From assembly GCF_001619985.1 (NCBI RefSeq), contig NW_017264194.1, positions 806,001 through 870,000 of the forward strand: a stretch of DNA of 64,000 nt, read 5' to 3'. Of the stretch, positions 46,286 through 56,311 are shown piece after piece (position 1 is the stretch's first letter; every line of letters starts with the position of its first letter). Source of the DNA: Xylona heveae TC161 (Eukaryota > Ascomycota > Xylonomycetes > Xylonales > Xylonaceae). Made by a program: the position numbers and the translations under genes. Below the pieces are notes generated by a model. The model made no database searches, was not told the DNA's origin, and worked only from the letters and a program-made list of their open reading frames with translations.

Positions 46286-48100
46286 ATGTCTGACCAGGAA
46301 CACCTTCCTGTTGACGGTGGGACAAAAGAGAACACTGCCCACTCCAATAGCAACGATATCGTCTGTTCCACCGAAACGTTCGACACTTGTGTATCCCACA
46401 TCACCACCATGACCGGGCTATCAACACTTGCCAGCAACAAACCCGCCAGCCCAGATCCACGCTATAGCCAAATCGACCCAATTAACATTGCTTTACGCCG
46501 CGTATTCACTATTTCGGAAGCCCATCCTATCGTGGAAGCTTGGCATGCCGGGCTCAAGGAATACGTCCTCGACTCAATACGCGATCAGACCACATGGGTC
46601 GCAATTGACGTGTTGAGATGCGGATACTTTGACCGCGAGCTTTCACGTAATCTCGTCACGATCATCATCACTGTGGAATCAGAAGCGGATTCTCCAGTCT
46701 GGGAGACCATTTCACGCTCAATCCGAGAGGAATGCCTGGCCCGGGACCTCAAAGATATCGACGTGCTTGTCGTCAATGGAACTGTCGTTGTGGCGAATGA
46801 GAAAGAGGAGGGTTCCTTTTGGGACAGTTTAATGGATTTATGTCAGACTTCCTGTGAAATTGGCAGCAGCATTGGTCGTGTACCTAGAGCCACGGGCGAG
46901 GAGGCGTCATCATCATCACAGGGAGCTGTTGCGGGTTCGCTCGGCGGGTATGTTGTCGTGACGATAAATGGAAAGGAAAAGGTTCTGGCGATGACGAGCC
47001 ATCATGTTGCTGTGGGTATGTCTTTTTCGTTCACTCTCAAGAGACGATTTCGAACCTTCGTGATACAATTCTCAATTTCCCTTATTTCAATTTTCGTGAC
47101 TGACAGTCTGCAAAAGGTCCTGATAACCCAGCTGTCAAGCCAAACGACCCAGACAAGCCACTAGCCAATATCCCTTCTCTTTCAGACCACCGCGACGCAA
47201 TGCAACAACAGCGTGACGACAGTAAACGGTATCTCGAACAGGCGCGGAAGATTAAAAACACCCTCAAAGAAACAGAAGTTACAGAACACGAGACAGGAGC
47301 CACAACCACACCTCACTCGCAGCTGAGAAGAATACGCCTGCTCGAAAAATTTGCAGCCGAAGCCACAGATTCAATTGAGCAGGTTCAAGATTTCGACTGC
47401 AGTTTTGGACAAGTCTATGCGTCTTCCGGATTCAGCATTGACTGGGCGCTTGTCGAATGCGATCCGAATAGGAACAGGATCCCCACAATCCCAAATAAGG
47501 TATTTTTTTTTGTCTTGATTTTTCTTTTCTCTCTCTCTCTCTCTCTCTTTTATTTTTTATTTTATTTCTTTTTATCTTTTTTGAAAGACGCTATACAAGC
47601 CTTCTATAAGACTGACAATTAACACGATATAGTTCCCCTCAAGACTCTTTCAAGAATACCCACGCCATTCCTCCTATGTATTCGACCGCGAAGACATCAG
47701 TGGAATCGCAAAATTTAAGCCAGGTGAAGTTGTTATGAAATATGGACGGTCCACACGTACCACAAGGGGTACAGTAAACCCGATCAGCTCGGTAATTAGG
47801 CTGCCACTGCCACTGCCACTGCCACTGCAATCACAGTCATTAATCTCCTCCTCGATGACAAAGTCGGTGGTCGAGCAGCGATGCTACGTTGGTCACGGCA
47901 AGCATTTTCAGAATTTCTCAGAACCGGGAGATGTCGGCTCCTGGATCTTCACTACCCTCGGCGGTTCGCTTGCTGCGATGCTCCTTGCGCAGAATACGGT
48001 CTTTGAACAGACCTATGCCACGGATGCGACTGCGGTGTTTGCGGATATTGAAGGACCGTTGGGATGTAAGGTGCGGTTGCCCTCCGATGAGACTGATTGA
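46286..48100 (+). CDS. Chymotrypsin/trypsin-fold protein, apparent pseudoprotease
   Basis: Proposed exons 46286-47015, 47117-47499 and 47633-48100 give 526 residues. Residues 1-215 are an N-terminal region of unknown function. A two-barrel serine-protease fold then shows family landmarks: LGGYVVVTINGKEKVLAMTS leading to H239-H240-V, D352 in SIDWALVE, a KYGRSTRTTRGTVN segment (407-420) as in fungal S1-like proteins, and SEPGDVGSWIF, where the nucleophile place of the usual GDSGS reads Val472. If the reading is right the catalytic Ser is absent. There is no signal peptide, so it is probably intracellular. Intron 1 uses donor GTATGT and an AAAAG end; GTGGGT with CAG would give a slightly different junction. 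Exon 3 carries a (CTGCCA) repeat encoding PLPLPLPL. The gene sits just downstream of a retroelement fossil. Confidence 0.7.
47529..47548. repeat. (CT)10 microsatellite in intron 2
   Basis: Ten CT units lie within the second intron of the chymotrypsin-fold gene, in a T-rich context that could act as a polypyrimidine tract. Confidence 0.9.
47801..47830. repeat. (CTGCCA) hexanucleotide repeat in coding exon
   Basis: Four perfect CTGCCA units plus a CTGCAA encode alternating Leu-Pro in exon 3 of the chymotrypsin-fold gene. The six-base unit keeps the frame, so copy-number change would lengthen the loop without breaking the gene. Confidence 0.9.
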
Positions 48101-49627
48101 GCGGGGGCCCGGCCGGGACGAGGAACCAGGGAGAAAAAGGGGGAGGGAGGGTTGGGAAGAAAGGAAAGGAAAAGAAAGGAAGGTAAGGACAAGATAAAGT
48201 AATCTCTTTGCCATTATATAACCATCTATTGGCATTTGGGCATAAATGGCATAGTAAAGGCGCGCCGCGCGAGTACGGAATACCTAGTTACGTGAATCTC
48301 ACAATAAAACTACCTAGGGTACTCAATGATTCTTCTACACTCATTTCAATTTCAAGGGGACCCCGGACAATATTAGACAGAGGTCAAAGAGGACAATACT
48401 AGACAGAGGTAAAAATCAAGATGAAATGAAATAATATATATAGCCACTACGGTAAAAAAAAAAAAAAAAAAAGAAAAAATTTTTATGTAGAACGTATTAT
48501 GAATTATGAAAAAGAGACTGGCATGAGATGGGGGCTCAAAAGCTAAAAGAGCACGCTGCACAAATGACACGAATGACATTTTTCTTTAGTTTAAAAAAAA
48601 GGGGAAAAGGAAAAGGGAAAAGGGAAAAGGGAAAAGGGAAAAAGAAATACTGGTCAAATAAGCATGCCTTTTTAGATTCCAATATCTTCTCTATCGGTAG
48701 AGTTCAATTGAAGACATTAAATGGAGCTAGCACCAATACTAAGAGTAAGACCAAGACCAAGTGCATGAAAGATTCGGGGTCAGAGAATATGACTGGCTGA
48801 ATTGAAAGGATCAGAGCGGAGTAGAGCGGAGAGATAGTAGCCAAGAGATACAAGAGTTATATTGCGGAAGAGTAGAGTAGAGTAGAGTAAAAAAATTGGG
48901 CCAGACATGGATGGCAAAGGAGAAAGTTGTGCAATGATGGGAAAATCATTACTCTCTTTTAGGGAGACAAGAAATAACATGTCGCAGATGAAGGTAGAGA
49001 GGGTGAGAGGGTGAGAGATAGAGAGAGGAGAAAAAAGGTAGTGATATAATAATAGTAATAATAAGTAGACAAGTAGACGAAGACAAGAAAAAAGAAAAAA
49101 CACAGGTTCAAGACAAAGGCAAGACAAGACAAGAAAAGAGGAAGAGAAAAAAAAGGTATGGGCGAGAAAAGAGACAGAGAACTTTTTGGGGGAGAGCCAA
49201 AAAAGAACCAGGTAGGAGCAGCTTAAGCCATAGCTCGCAAGAACCAGCAACATAACAGCCTCCGAAGAAACAAAAAGTTCAATGCAAAACCCCATCAGAA
49301 GAAAAACAAAATCTTCTAATGGTGACAAGCACTGACAGGCAATGCATCGGCAACAGAAAGAAGAAGGGAAAAAAAAAGCAGCAGCAGTATGATGATGATG
49401 ATAATACATATGCTTTTTCTCCATCTCCTACTTCCCCCCCCCCCCTTTTTCGTTTTCTAATGCAAAAGAATCGAACAATCGAACAACAGCTCTCGCTATC
49501 CTGTATGCGCTTTGGAACATTCTAATTCAAAAAAAGAAGGCGCACATTCTCCGCCGTGGTATGCATACATGCAATCATCTTCCAACCGCGCCCTGTAGTG
49601 TTTTTTTTGTCGGTGTAATGCATCTGT
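48101..49627. other. Low-complexity convergent spacer
   Basis: The spacer is A/G-rich on the plus strand between converging genes. It has a (GGGAAAA)n array (about 48598-48642), an AGAGT array (about 48866-48889), A-runs near 48455-48472 and a C-run near 49434-49445. No gene is recognised. Confidence 0.5.
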
Positions 49628-51395
49628 TTACTGAGTCTTGTCTTCAATGGAAGCCTCCTTGAGCTCCTTGGCGGCGTCGGCGACGGCGTCCTTCTCCTGG
49701 GCAACTTCGGCCCGAGGAGAAACGTCACCATTGACGGCCTGGTTCTTCTGCGCGGGCTTCTTGGCGCCGTCCTTGGAGCGGCGGTTGTTGTTGTCGGATG
49801 CATCCTTGGCCGCCTTAGCCTCCTGAGCCTCGGCCTCAATCTTCTCGATTTCCTTCTTGGCCTTTTCAACGTTCTATATTCAAGGTTAGCAGCATTTCAA
49901 CAAACATCGATCTTGGATATTCTAGTCGAGCATACCTCCTTGGTCTTGCGCTCCTGGTCCTTCTTCCAGTGGTCGAGCTTCTCCTTGAGCTTCTCGACGA
50001 CGCCAGCAACGTCAGACTGGCTCATGGGCGGGTCGACGTTGATCTTGCTAAACTCCTCAATGATACCAATGCTGAGGTTGAGCTTGTCGGCGGCGGGGGC
50101 GGGCGAGGACCCGTTGTTGCCCTTCTTGCCCTTCTTACCCTTCTTTCCGCCAGTGCCGGCAAAGTAGGTGTCCTCACGGTCATCCTTCTTCACGAGAGCA
50201 GTACCCTTGATGCCACTGTCGTCAACAGTACGCTGGGCCTGAGCAGCAAACTTGCCAGGGCCAGCAGCAGTTTGGGTGCCGACAGATGAGGGGTCAAAGT
50301 AGCGGATGAGACCCTCGGCGGACAGAATCTCGTCGAGGTAAGCAGGCTCACTGGCCTCCTCGAGCTTGCGCTCAGCAACCTTTCTCCGCTTCTCCTTCTC
50401 ATAAGCGTCCCGCTCGGCCTTCTGCTTCTCCTTGCGTTGCCGGTAGGCCTCGTGCTCGTAGTCGGCAAAGGCCTTCTTTTGCTGATAGTACTGGTCCTTG
50501 ACGGCGCGAAGAGCAGTGTACTTCTCCTGCTGCTCAGCGTGGAGCTTGGTCCGCTCGTCACGGAGCGCGTTGAGGTTCTTGTAGGCCTCGTTCTGGTTGG
50601 CCTTGATCTCGTCGAGCTCCTTGGCAATGGTCGAGTACTTCTCGCTGAGAGCCTTGGCCTCGGGGTCATCAAGACCCTTGCGGAGCTCAGCAATCTGGCC
50701 CTTGATGTCATCAATGCCCTTCTGAGCTTCATCGAAGCCGGCAAAGCCCTTGCGCTGTTTCCGCAGGCTGGAGATGTCCGCCAGAGCCTTCTTCTCATCA
50801 ACGAGCCTCATGGTACCGCTGTCGACCTGCTTCTCGAGACTCTGAATCTCACGGTCAATCTCCTCGACATTCTTGAAATTGACACGGCCCTTGGCAGCCT
50901 TCTGCTCGGCAATGCGTGACTTGAGGGTGGCATCGAGCGACTTGATCTTCTCTTGAAGGTTGCCCTTGGATGACTTCAGGCCCTGCTGCTGCTGGCGAAT
51001 GTTGGAGAGCTCACCACGGAGCTCTTGCTGGCGCTTGGCGACGGGGGAGTCCTTGCTTGGGGGCTGAGCAAGTTCAATCTTGGACTTGATGGCGTTCTGA
51101 TTTGCACGTCAGCATTCAATGCTCCTTTTTCGAGTCACACAGTCCATGATCGAGTCATTTCTCGGAAAACCACATTTGCTGAACATGACAGCAGTTCTTT
51201 CCAAGGTGACCCAGACAATCATGGAAACCTAGGTAATCTCACCAGCTTCTCCTGAGCCTGCTTGTGCGCAGCCTCAGCCTTGGACAGGTTGACCTTGTAG
51301 GCCTCCTCGTCAGGCCTCTCGGGCTTGACCTTGGGGGCTTTGGTGTCCTTTGCAGGACTCGGCGAGGCGGCCGGGGGCGTTGCGACGTCGGCCAT
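49628..51395 (-). CDS. bfr1: Bfr1-type polysome-associated coiled-coil protein
   Basis: Three minus-strand exons (51395-51243, 51096-49936, 49873-49628; introns 146 and 62 nt, all in phase 0) give 519 residues. In yeast Bfr1 associates with polysomes and mRNP complexes, affects nuclear segregation and, when overexpressed, relieves brefeldin A sensitivity. The protein starts MADVATPPAASPSPAKDTKA, then is almost continuous charged coiled coil from about residue 30 to 300. Fungal Bfr1 hallmarks follow: EPAYLDEILSAEGLIRYFDP, a Gly/Lys tract (GGKKGKKGKKGNNG) and LNLSIGIIEEFSKINVDPPM. The tail is Ala/Glu/Lys-rich. It is divergent from rpb5. Confidence 0.93.
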
Positions 51396-51813
51396 GGTCG
51401 AAGGATGACAAGAAAGAGAACAAAGGGATAGCTCTCTCGAGGAGGAATGCTCAAACTCTCAGGAGTCCGGCTGTAAGATCCGTGGTGGGAGTGGATGGAG
51501 TGGATAAATAACAGTTCAGATTATAATTTCTGTGGGGAATTTCTCGCCTTGTCCATTTCGCCCTGAGAATCTGTCACTTTCCAATGTGTTATTGGTCGCC
51601 CCCGGTCGCCCTACAATTGATCTCCACGCTAACACCCAAACAGGCAATTCTGCGAATCGGAATCTTTCTGTGAAACTTCCCATCTTGATCCTCACATTAT
51701 CACCAAAAAAAGGTGTTCCGTTTTTTGTCCCTTCCCTGTTTTTTCCACGCAGCGCATCGCCTCATTCAGCACGTGTTCCCAACCTCTCGGACCGGCAAAT
51801 CAATACAGACACA
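51396..51813. promoter_or_regulatory. Shared divergent promoter region, bfr1 / rpb5
   Basis: These 418 bp separate the start codons of a polysome-associated protein and an RNA polymerase subunit, both growth-related, so common control is plausible. No known motif can be asserted by eye. Confidence 0.45.
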
Positions 51814-52766
51814 ATGTCCGGCGATCAGGAAGCGAGACAGGTTGAGGATGCTGAGCGCGAACTGACCCGGCTCTGGCGCGCATGGCGAACTGTTCATGAG
51901 ATGGTCCACGACCGAGTATGTTTGAATGACGCTATGGGAACATTATAGAGCTCTATCATATTAACTCTCCCTTTTTTGTGCAGGGCTATGAGCTGGCTGA
52001 AGAAGAACTGCGCATCTCGCTCGACGACTTTCGGAGACAATATGCCGGTGTGGACGGATTCCCCGAGTAAGGCGCCTTATTTGATTTGATCTCTTCAAAA
52101 CAAGCTCTCCGCCCTCTTGTCACAAGCCGATATTTCCAGATCCTGGAATCCTGGAAATTACGGGCATCATTGTGCGGACAGAAAGAACAAAAAGCAAAAA
52201 GGACGGCTCTGTTAGAAAAATAAGCTGACAATCCCCAAAGTCGCAAGAAAATGACCTTTTCCGCCCGCCCTTCGCAAGCCATGCTCGAAAAGTACTCCAC
52301 GCCCGCTACGCCTCAAAACCCGAACCCGCCCCCTCCAGCAATCGGCACCATCTGGGTCGAATTCAACGGCGACTCGAACGTGGGCATCAAGCAGATGCGG
52401 ACGTTTGCCCACCACATTGCCGAGCACAACTACATGACGGGCATCCTGATCACCGCCGTGTCCATCACCCCCGCCGCGCTGAAGATTATCCCCACCGTGC
52501 TGCCCGCCATCATGGAGACCTTTCTCGAGCAGGATCTGCTCGTCAACATTACGCACCACGAACTCGTCCCCAAACATGTCCTGCTCAGCAAGGCCGAAAA
52601 GGCCGCTCTCCTGCAACGTTACCGGCTGAAGGAGACTCAGCTTCCCCGCATCCAGGTCGGCGATCCCGTGGCGCGCTATCTCGGCCTCCGAAGAGGTCAG
52701 GTCGTCAAGATTATCCGCAAGTCTGAAACGGCAGGTCGGTATGCTAGTTACCGGTGGGCAATCTAG
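51814..52766 (+). CDS. rpb5: RNA polymerase I/II/III common subunit Rpb5 (RPABC1)
   Basis: Exons 51814-51915, 51984-52066 and 52241-52766 give 236 residues; introns are 68 nt (GTATGT to GCAG) and 174 nt (GTAAGG to AAAG). Rpb5 is shared by the three nuclear RNA polymerases and forms part of the lower jaw that meets downstream DNA. The N-terminal jaw domain includes [20 protein letters not shown] and [20 protein letters not shown], followed by RKKMTF. The conserved C-terminal assembly domain contains [39 protein letters not shown] and [20 protein letters not shown], ending RYASYRWAI, a near-invariant end. Identification is firm. Confidence 0.96.
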
Positions 52767-53659
52767 ATTTAGATTTCAAGCCTGAAAGTCTTTTGGGTTG
52801 GGGGGCCGGGCCGCCGGAGGGGAGGAGGGGGATGGGGGGATGGGGGGAGAGTGTGGATTGGATGATTGGATCAAAAGCGCTAAGAGAGTAATGTTTTCAT
52901 TGTCGGGCAAAGACACAAAAACTTGCGCGTTTCGAGGCGTTATGGGGTGTTTGACTTATTTCCTTCCTTTTTCTTTTTCTATCTCATTATTTCACTATCC
53001 TCATCATATCAACGACACTATCATCTTCAGTGCCATTACAGATACAATTTACTTTCGTCTAAAAGTCGTATGGTGGTTCACAGTTTCCTGTGTGTGACAA
53101 ACTATGGCTACAATTCTGCCGTAGAGCCCCTAAGAAACCATTCATGCATGTTTACAGACCTCTGAAATGGACCGACAATGGATTCTATATTCAGGTCAAC
53201 GGCGCTGGTAACCAGCATGCTTACAATGGTAGGTACTGTCGCAAAGTAACAAAGCGTATGGCGTCTTAAGTGTACAATATACGTAATTTGTAATTGGAGA
53301 TACCAAGAAAAATGGATAAACGAGAATATTTATTGGACGAAAGCTAATGGAGCTAATGGAGCTAATGGAGCAAATACTAAGTGATATTTAAAGTCGATGC
53401 CCTTGAGAACGGACAGGCATTGCGCGCGTAGTACAAAGATGGATCCGAAAAAACAATAGAAGGATCCGCAAACAATAAAAGGATGCGCAAAAAAGCAAAA
53501 CAAAAGAAGAAAGAGTTATGAAATCTAATCGTGTTCGGATCGGTCATCGGTCAAGTTTGTATCCAGCGGCAATCGCGGAAACTAACCAAGGGATAGCAGG
53601 ATTGTATCCAGAGAGGGTGTTCAGGAACTGAGACACGCCAAGTATTGCTTGAGAGCTGT
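52767..53659. other. Convergent spacer
   Basis: This lies between the 3' ends of rpb5 and the next minus-strand gene. A GGGGGATGGGGGGATGGGGGGA tract lies at about 52828-52848 and a three-copy GGAGCTAAT-type repeat at about 53346-53372. No gene is seen. Confidence 0.45.
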
Positions 53660-55636
53660 CTAAAGGTCGGACATATCATCGTCGTCATCCTCCTCAACCT
53701 TAATGGTAGGAGTAGGGTTCATATAAGGAAGATAGCTAGCTGAGGTGCAGAAGTCTGGGCGGGGGCGGTGCACAAGGTCGGTGTAGAAAGTGTAATTGTT
53801 GGGACGGCGCTCAGTCAGCGGGGGAGAAGAGCGGACCAAAGAATTGTAGTAATCGAGCTCTTCGTTCTTGCGTCTCTCAAAGTCGGAGCCTCGATCGCAA
53901 GGGTTGGAGGAGTAAACGCCCCGACGACGCGACGAGGAGGAGGAAGACGTGTTTCTAGCGGACAAGTCGCGCTGAGCGGTCGGGTGGCTGCTGACGAAAA
54001 GACCTTGCTCGAGAATCATGCGGTCAGAGAGAGAAGAAGAACTAACCAGTTCAGTAAACACCTCCTGCTCTGCTTTGATCATTCTCTTCATGGCGTCGGC
54101 GTCGGCCTCTCTTTCTTCACTGTACCGCATGACTCCAGGTTGAGCTGTCAGGGGGTTGCCACTGTTAGGCGCCTCACCAAAGTCCATAAAGTGAGTGTAA
54201 TTATCGTGCTCCTCCTGCATCTGCTCCTCAAGCCGTTCTTGCTCCGCTTGTTCTTGCTGCTGTCGTTCTTCGACTAGACTGGGCCGATTAAGATTCAAGG
54301 GCAAGTCTGGGGGGTAGCTTTCATGTCCGACAAAACTGGGAGGATATCGAAGCGGAGTGGCGAGATAGACTGGCGAAGAAGGTTCTGCCCGTCTGTGAGG
54401 GAAGTTGGAAGAGGAAACGGGTACAGGAGAATTGCTCTCTTCTGAGTATGATTCCCATCGCTCGCAACGGTCTCTAGGCGGGCTGCGACTGCGACGGTAA
54501 TAACCGGATTTGTTGCTACCGCTGCGGAAGTTATAGCTGCCGAGTCCGGTTGTGTTGCTGTATTTGTTGGACATACGCTTGGATGATTTGGACTTCTGGA
54601 CTCGATTGAGGCGTTTGGATATGCTCACTGAAGCTGGAGTGCGGCGTCCAATAGTCTTGGTCCATTTGGAATTTCTAATCTTGCCATGATGGTGAGGATT
54701 CTTTCCCCCAGAAAGCTGTCCAGAGTGATACTTGAAGTCGTCGCGCTCATCAGAGGCAGAGTATCCATCGTCTTTCTCCTCCTTGCATCCCTGAGACTCT
54801 TTCTTGAAAACAGTAATACCAGTCTTTCGTCCAGGTTCAAGTTTGAACGGAGAAGGAGAGGTCTCGCCATTGTGCATGCCCATTGTGAGCAACCAACGTT
54901 CAAGAGCGATCTCTTCTTCGGAATCGTTCCAAATCACAGGTTCGTCCTTGGGGCTCTTGGTGTTTTGTTTGCTGCTGCCGTGGCGAGTGCTTCTTGAGTA
55001 CGGGCTGAACCGATGTGACTGGCTCGCAAGAGTTCTGTCATGTCCTCTGAAAACTCTAGTCTCATGTAAAGACTCTTGTACGTTCTCATCGGAAGACTCA
55101 GATACTTCAGAATCACGTCTCATTCCACCTAGTGGCACTTTTGCCAATGGATGGCCATATGGCTGCAAAGGATTCCAGGCGTAGCCCAATTCAGCGAGCT
55201 TGATCTGGCCGCTTAAGTCAATGATATTTTGCTCCGATTCAGCATGAAGAAATTCAAAAGTAGCGAGCTCGTCTTCGAAATGCTTCTTGTCATAGCCGCG
55301 CTCTTTGAGATCGAACACGGATTCGAAATACACGCGTCGAAGCTGAGTTTGAAAGTGGCGCACTTCCCGCAATTCAACCATAAGTGGATGATCAGCGGAA
55401 AGTGGACGCAAAATTGCATCGTTATTAGACGGAGTATCGTCAGTTGAAGGAGAAAGAGACTGATAAAACAAAGTGTGTTCTGGCTGGCAATGGCCGGATT
55501 GGTTGAACGGAGCTGAGCTTGCGGCGCGTCCGAGCCCGGTTTGAAGCAGATGTTGGTGATTCATTGGCAGAACAAGGGGTAATCCCATGCTCTGAGAGCC
55601 AGGAGAATCTGGTGACAACATGGTTGAAGCCCACAT
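53660..55636 (-). CDS. Unknown protein, 658 residues, Ser/Arg-rich with acidic C-terminus
   Basis: A single exon gives 658 residues; I do not recognise the family. Residues 80-160 form the most ordered part, with long helices (DHPLMVELREVRHFQTQLRR, HFEDELATFEFLHAESEQNI). The middle is polar and basic, with RS-like words (RRSRSPPRDRCERWESYSEE). An E/Q-rich helix (VEERQQQEQAEQERLEEQMQ) is near 460. It ends TIKVEEDDDDDMSDL: IKVE fits the SUMO-attachment consensus followed by an acidic patch. Together this suggests a nuclear protein, by inference only. The ATG at 55636 is the first of the frame, but an upstream exon is possible. Confidence 0.65.
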   Translation of the reverse strand: MWASTMLSPDSPGSQSMGLPLVLPMNHQHLLQTGLGRAASSAPFNQSGHCQPEHTLFYQSLSPSTDDTPSNNDAILRPLSADHPLMVELREVRHFQTQLRRVYFESVFDLKERGYDKKHFEDELATFEFLHAESEQNIIDLSGQIKLAELGYAWNPLQPYGHPLAKVPLGGMRRDSEVSESSDENVQESLHETRVFRGHDRTLASQSHRFSPYSRSTRHGSSKQNTKSPKDEPVIWNDSEEEIALERWLLTMGMHNGETSPSPFKLEPGRKTGITVFKKESQGCKEEKDDGYSASDERDDFKYHSGQLSGGKNPHHHGKIRNSKWTKTIGRRTPASVSISKRLNRVQKSKSSKRMSNKYSNTTGLGSYNFRSGSNKSGYYRRSRSPPRDRCERWESYSEESNSPVPVSSSNFPHRRAEPSSPVYLATPLRYPPSFVGHESYPPDLPLNLNRPSLVEERQQQEQAEQERLEEQMQEEHDNYTHFMDFGEAPNSGNPLTAQPGVMRYSEEREADADAMKRMIKAEQEVFTELVSSSSLSDRMILEQGLFVSSHPTAQRDLSARNTSSSSSSRRRGVYSSNPCDRGSDFERRKNEELDYYNSLVRSSPPLTERRPNNYTFYTDLVHRPRPDFCTSASYLPYMNPTPTIKVEEDDDDDMSDL

Positions 55637-55926
55637 TGAGAAGGACCAAGGTATGTTGCTTGCAGTATTTGCTAATGGCTGATGTGTATGATAGATATGC
55701 CGTGAGCTTGATGGATACAGTTGAGGTGGAGCTGAGTATGATAAGTTAGCAAGACCCGAATCGAGAAAGTGCGATGAGTTGGGGAGCTCCTACATACCTT
55801 TGCAGAGACCTCAAGTCGAAACAAGCTTGAAACGAAATATCTGTAACGAAGGTAAGAACGAAGGTCGGGGGAGCTGCCTTTTATAAGGTAGCAGATGGCC
55901 TGAATAGTCGAAGAGGCTGGGGTTTG

Positions 55927-56235
55927 CTATTGTTCAACTGATGCCTGAATAGGATCAATACCAGCCTCACGCAAGGCCAGCCACCAGGAAAGCAGAACGG
56001 CAATATCCAATTCGCTAACGTCAATTAAGTCGGGGCTAGGGAAAGTAGGTTCTGATTCACTGTTTCTAGAAATGGCCTCATGAAAGGAAGGCAACTGAGC
56101 CTGAGCGTCAGCATTACCAGCAGCGCCAGAGTTGAAGACAATATCAAAAAAAAAAACTATACGGGAGAAACCCATTGCACATATGAACAAATACATGTAA
56201 AATTCAACAGCATTCAAAATGAAGATCGATTTCAT
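55927..56235 (-). CDS. Small open frame of unknown status
   Basis: A 102-residue frame. The last 65 residues have protein-like composition (ESEPTFPSPDLIDVSELDIA, then VLLSWWLALREAGIDPIQAS), while the first 35 are hydrophobic and include a T-run translated as Phe. It could be the last exon of a longer transcript or a remnant. Doubtful. Confidence 0.25.
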   Translation of the reverse strand: MKSIFILNAVEFYMYLFICAMGFSRIVFFFDIVFNSGAAGNADAQAQLPSFHEAISRNSESEPTFPSPDLIDVSELDIAVLLSWWLALREAGIDPIQASVEQ

Positions 56236-56311
56236 ACCACATGCTATAAGATCCTGTCCATACTAGCAATCCCAAGCGAAGCTATCCGGTGTACTTCAAA
56301 GTGAATTTCAA

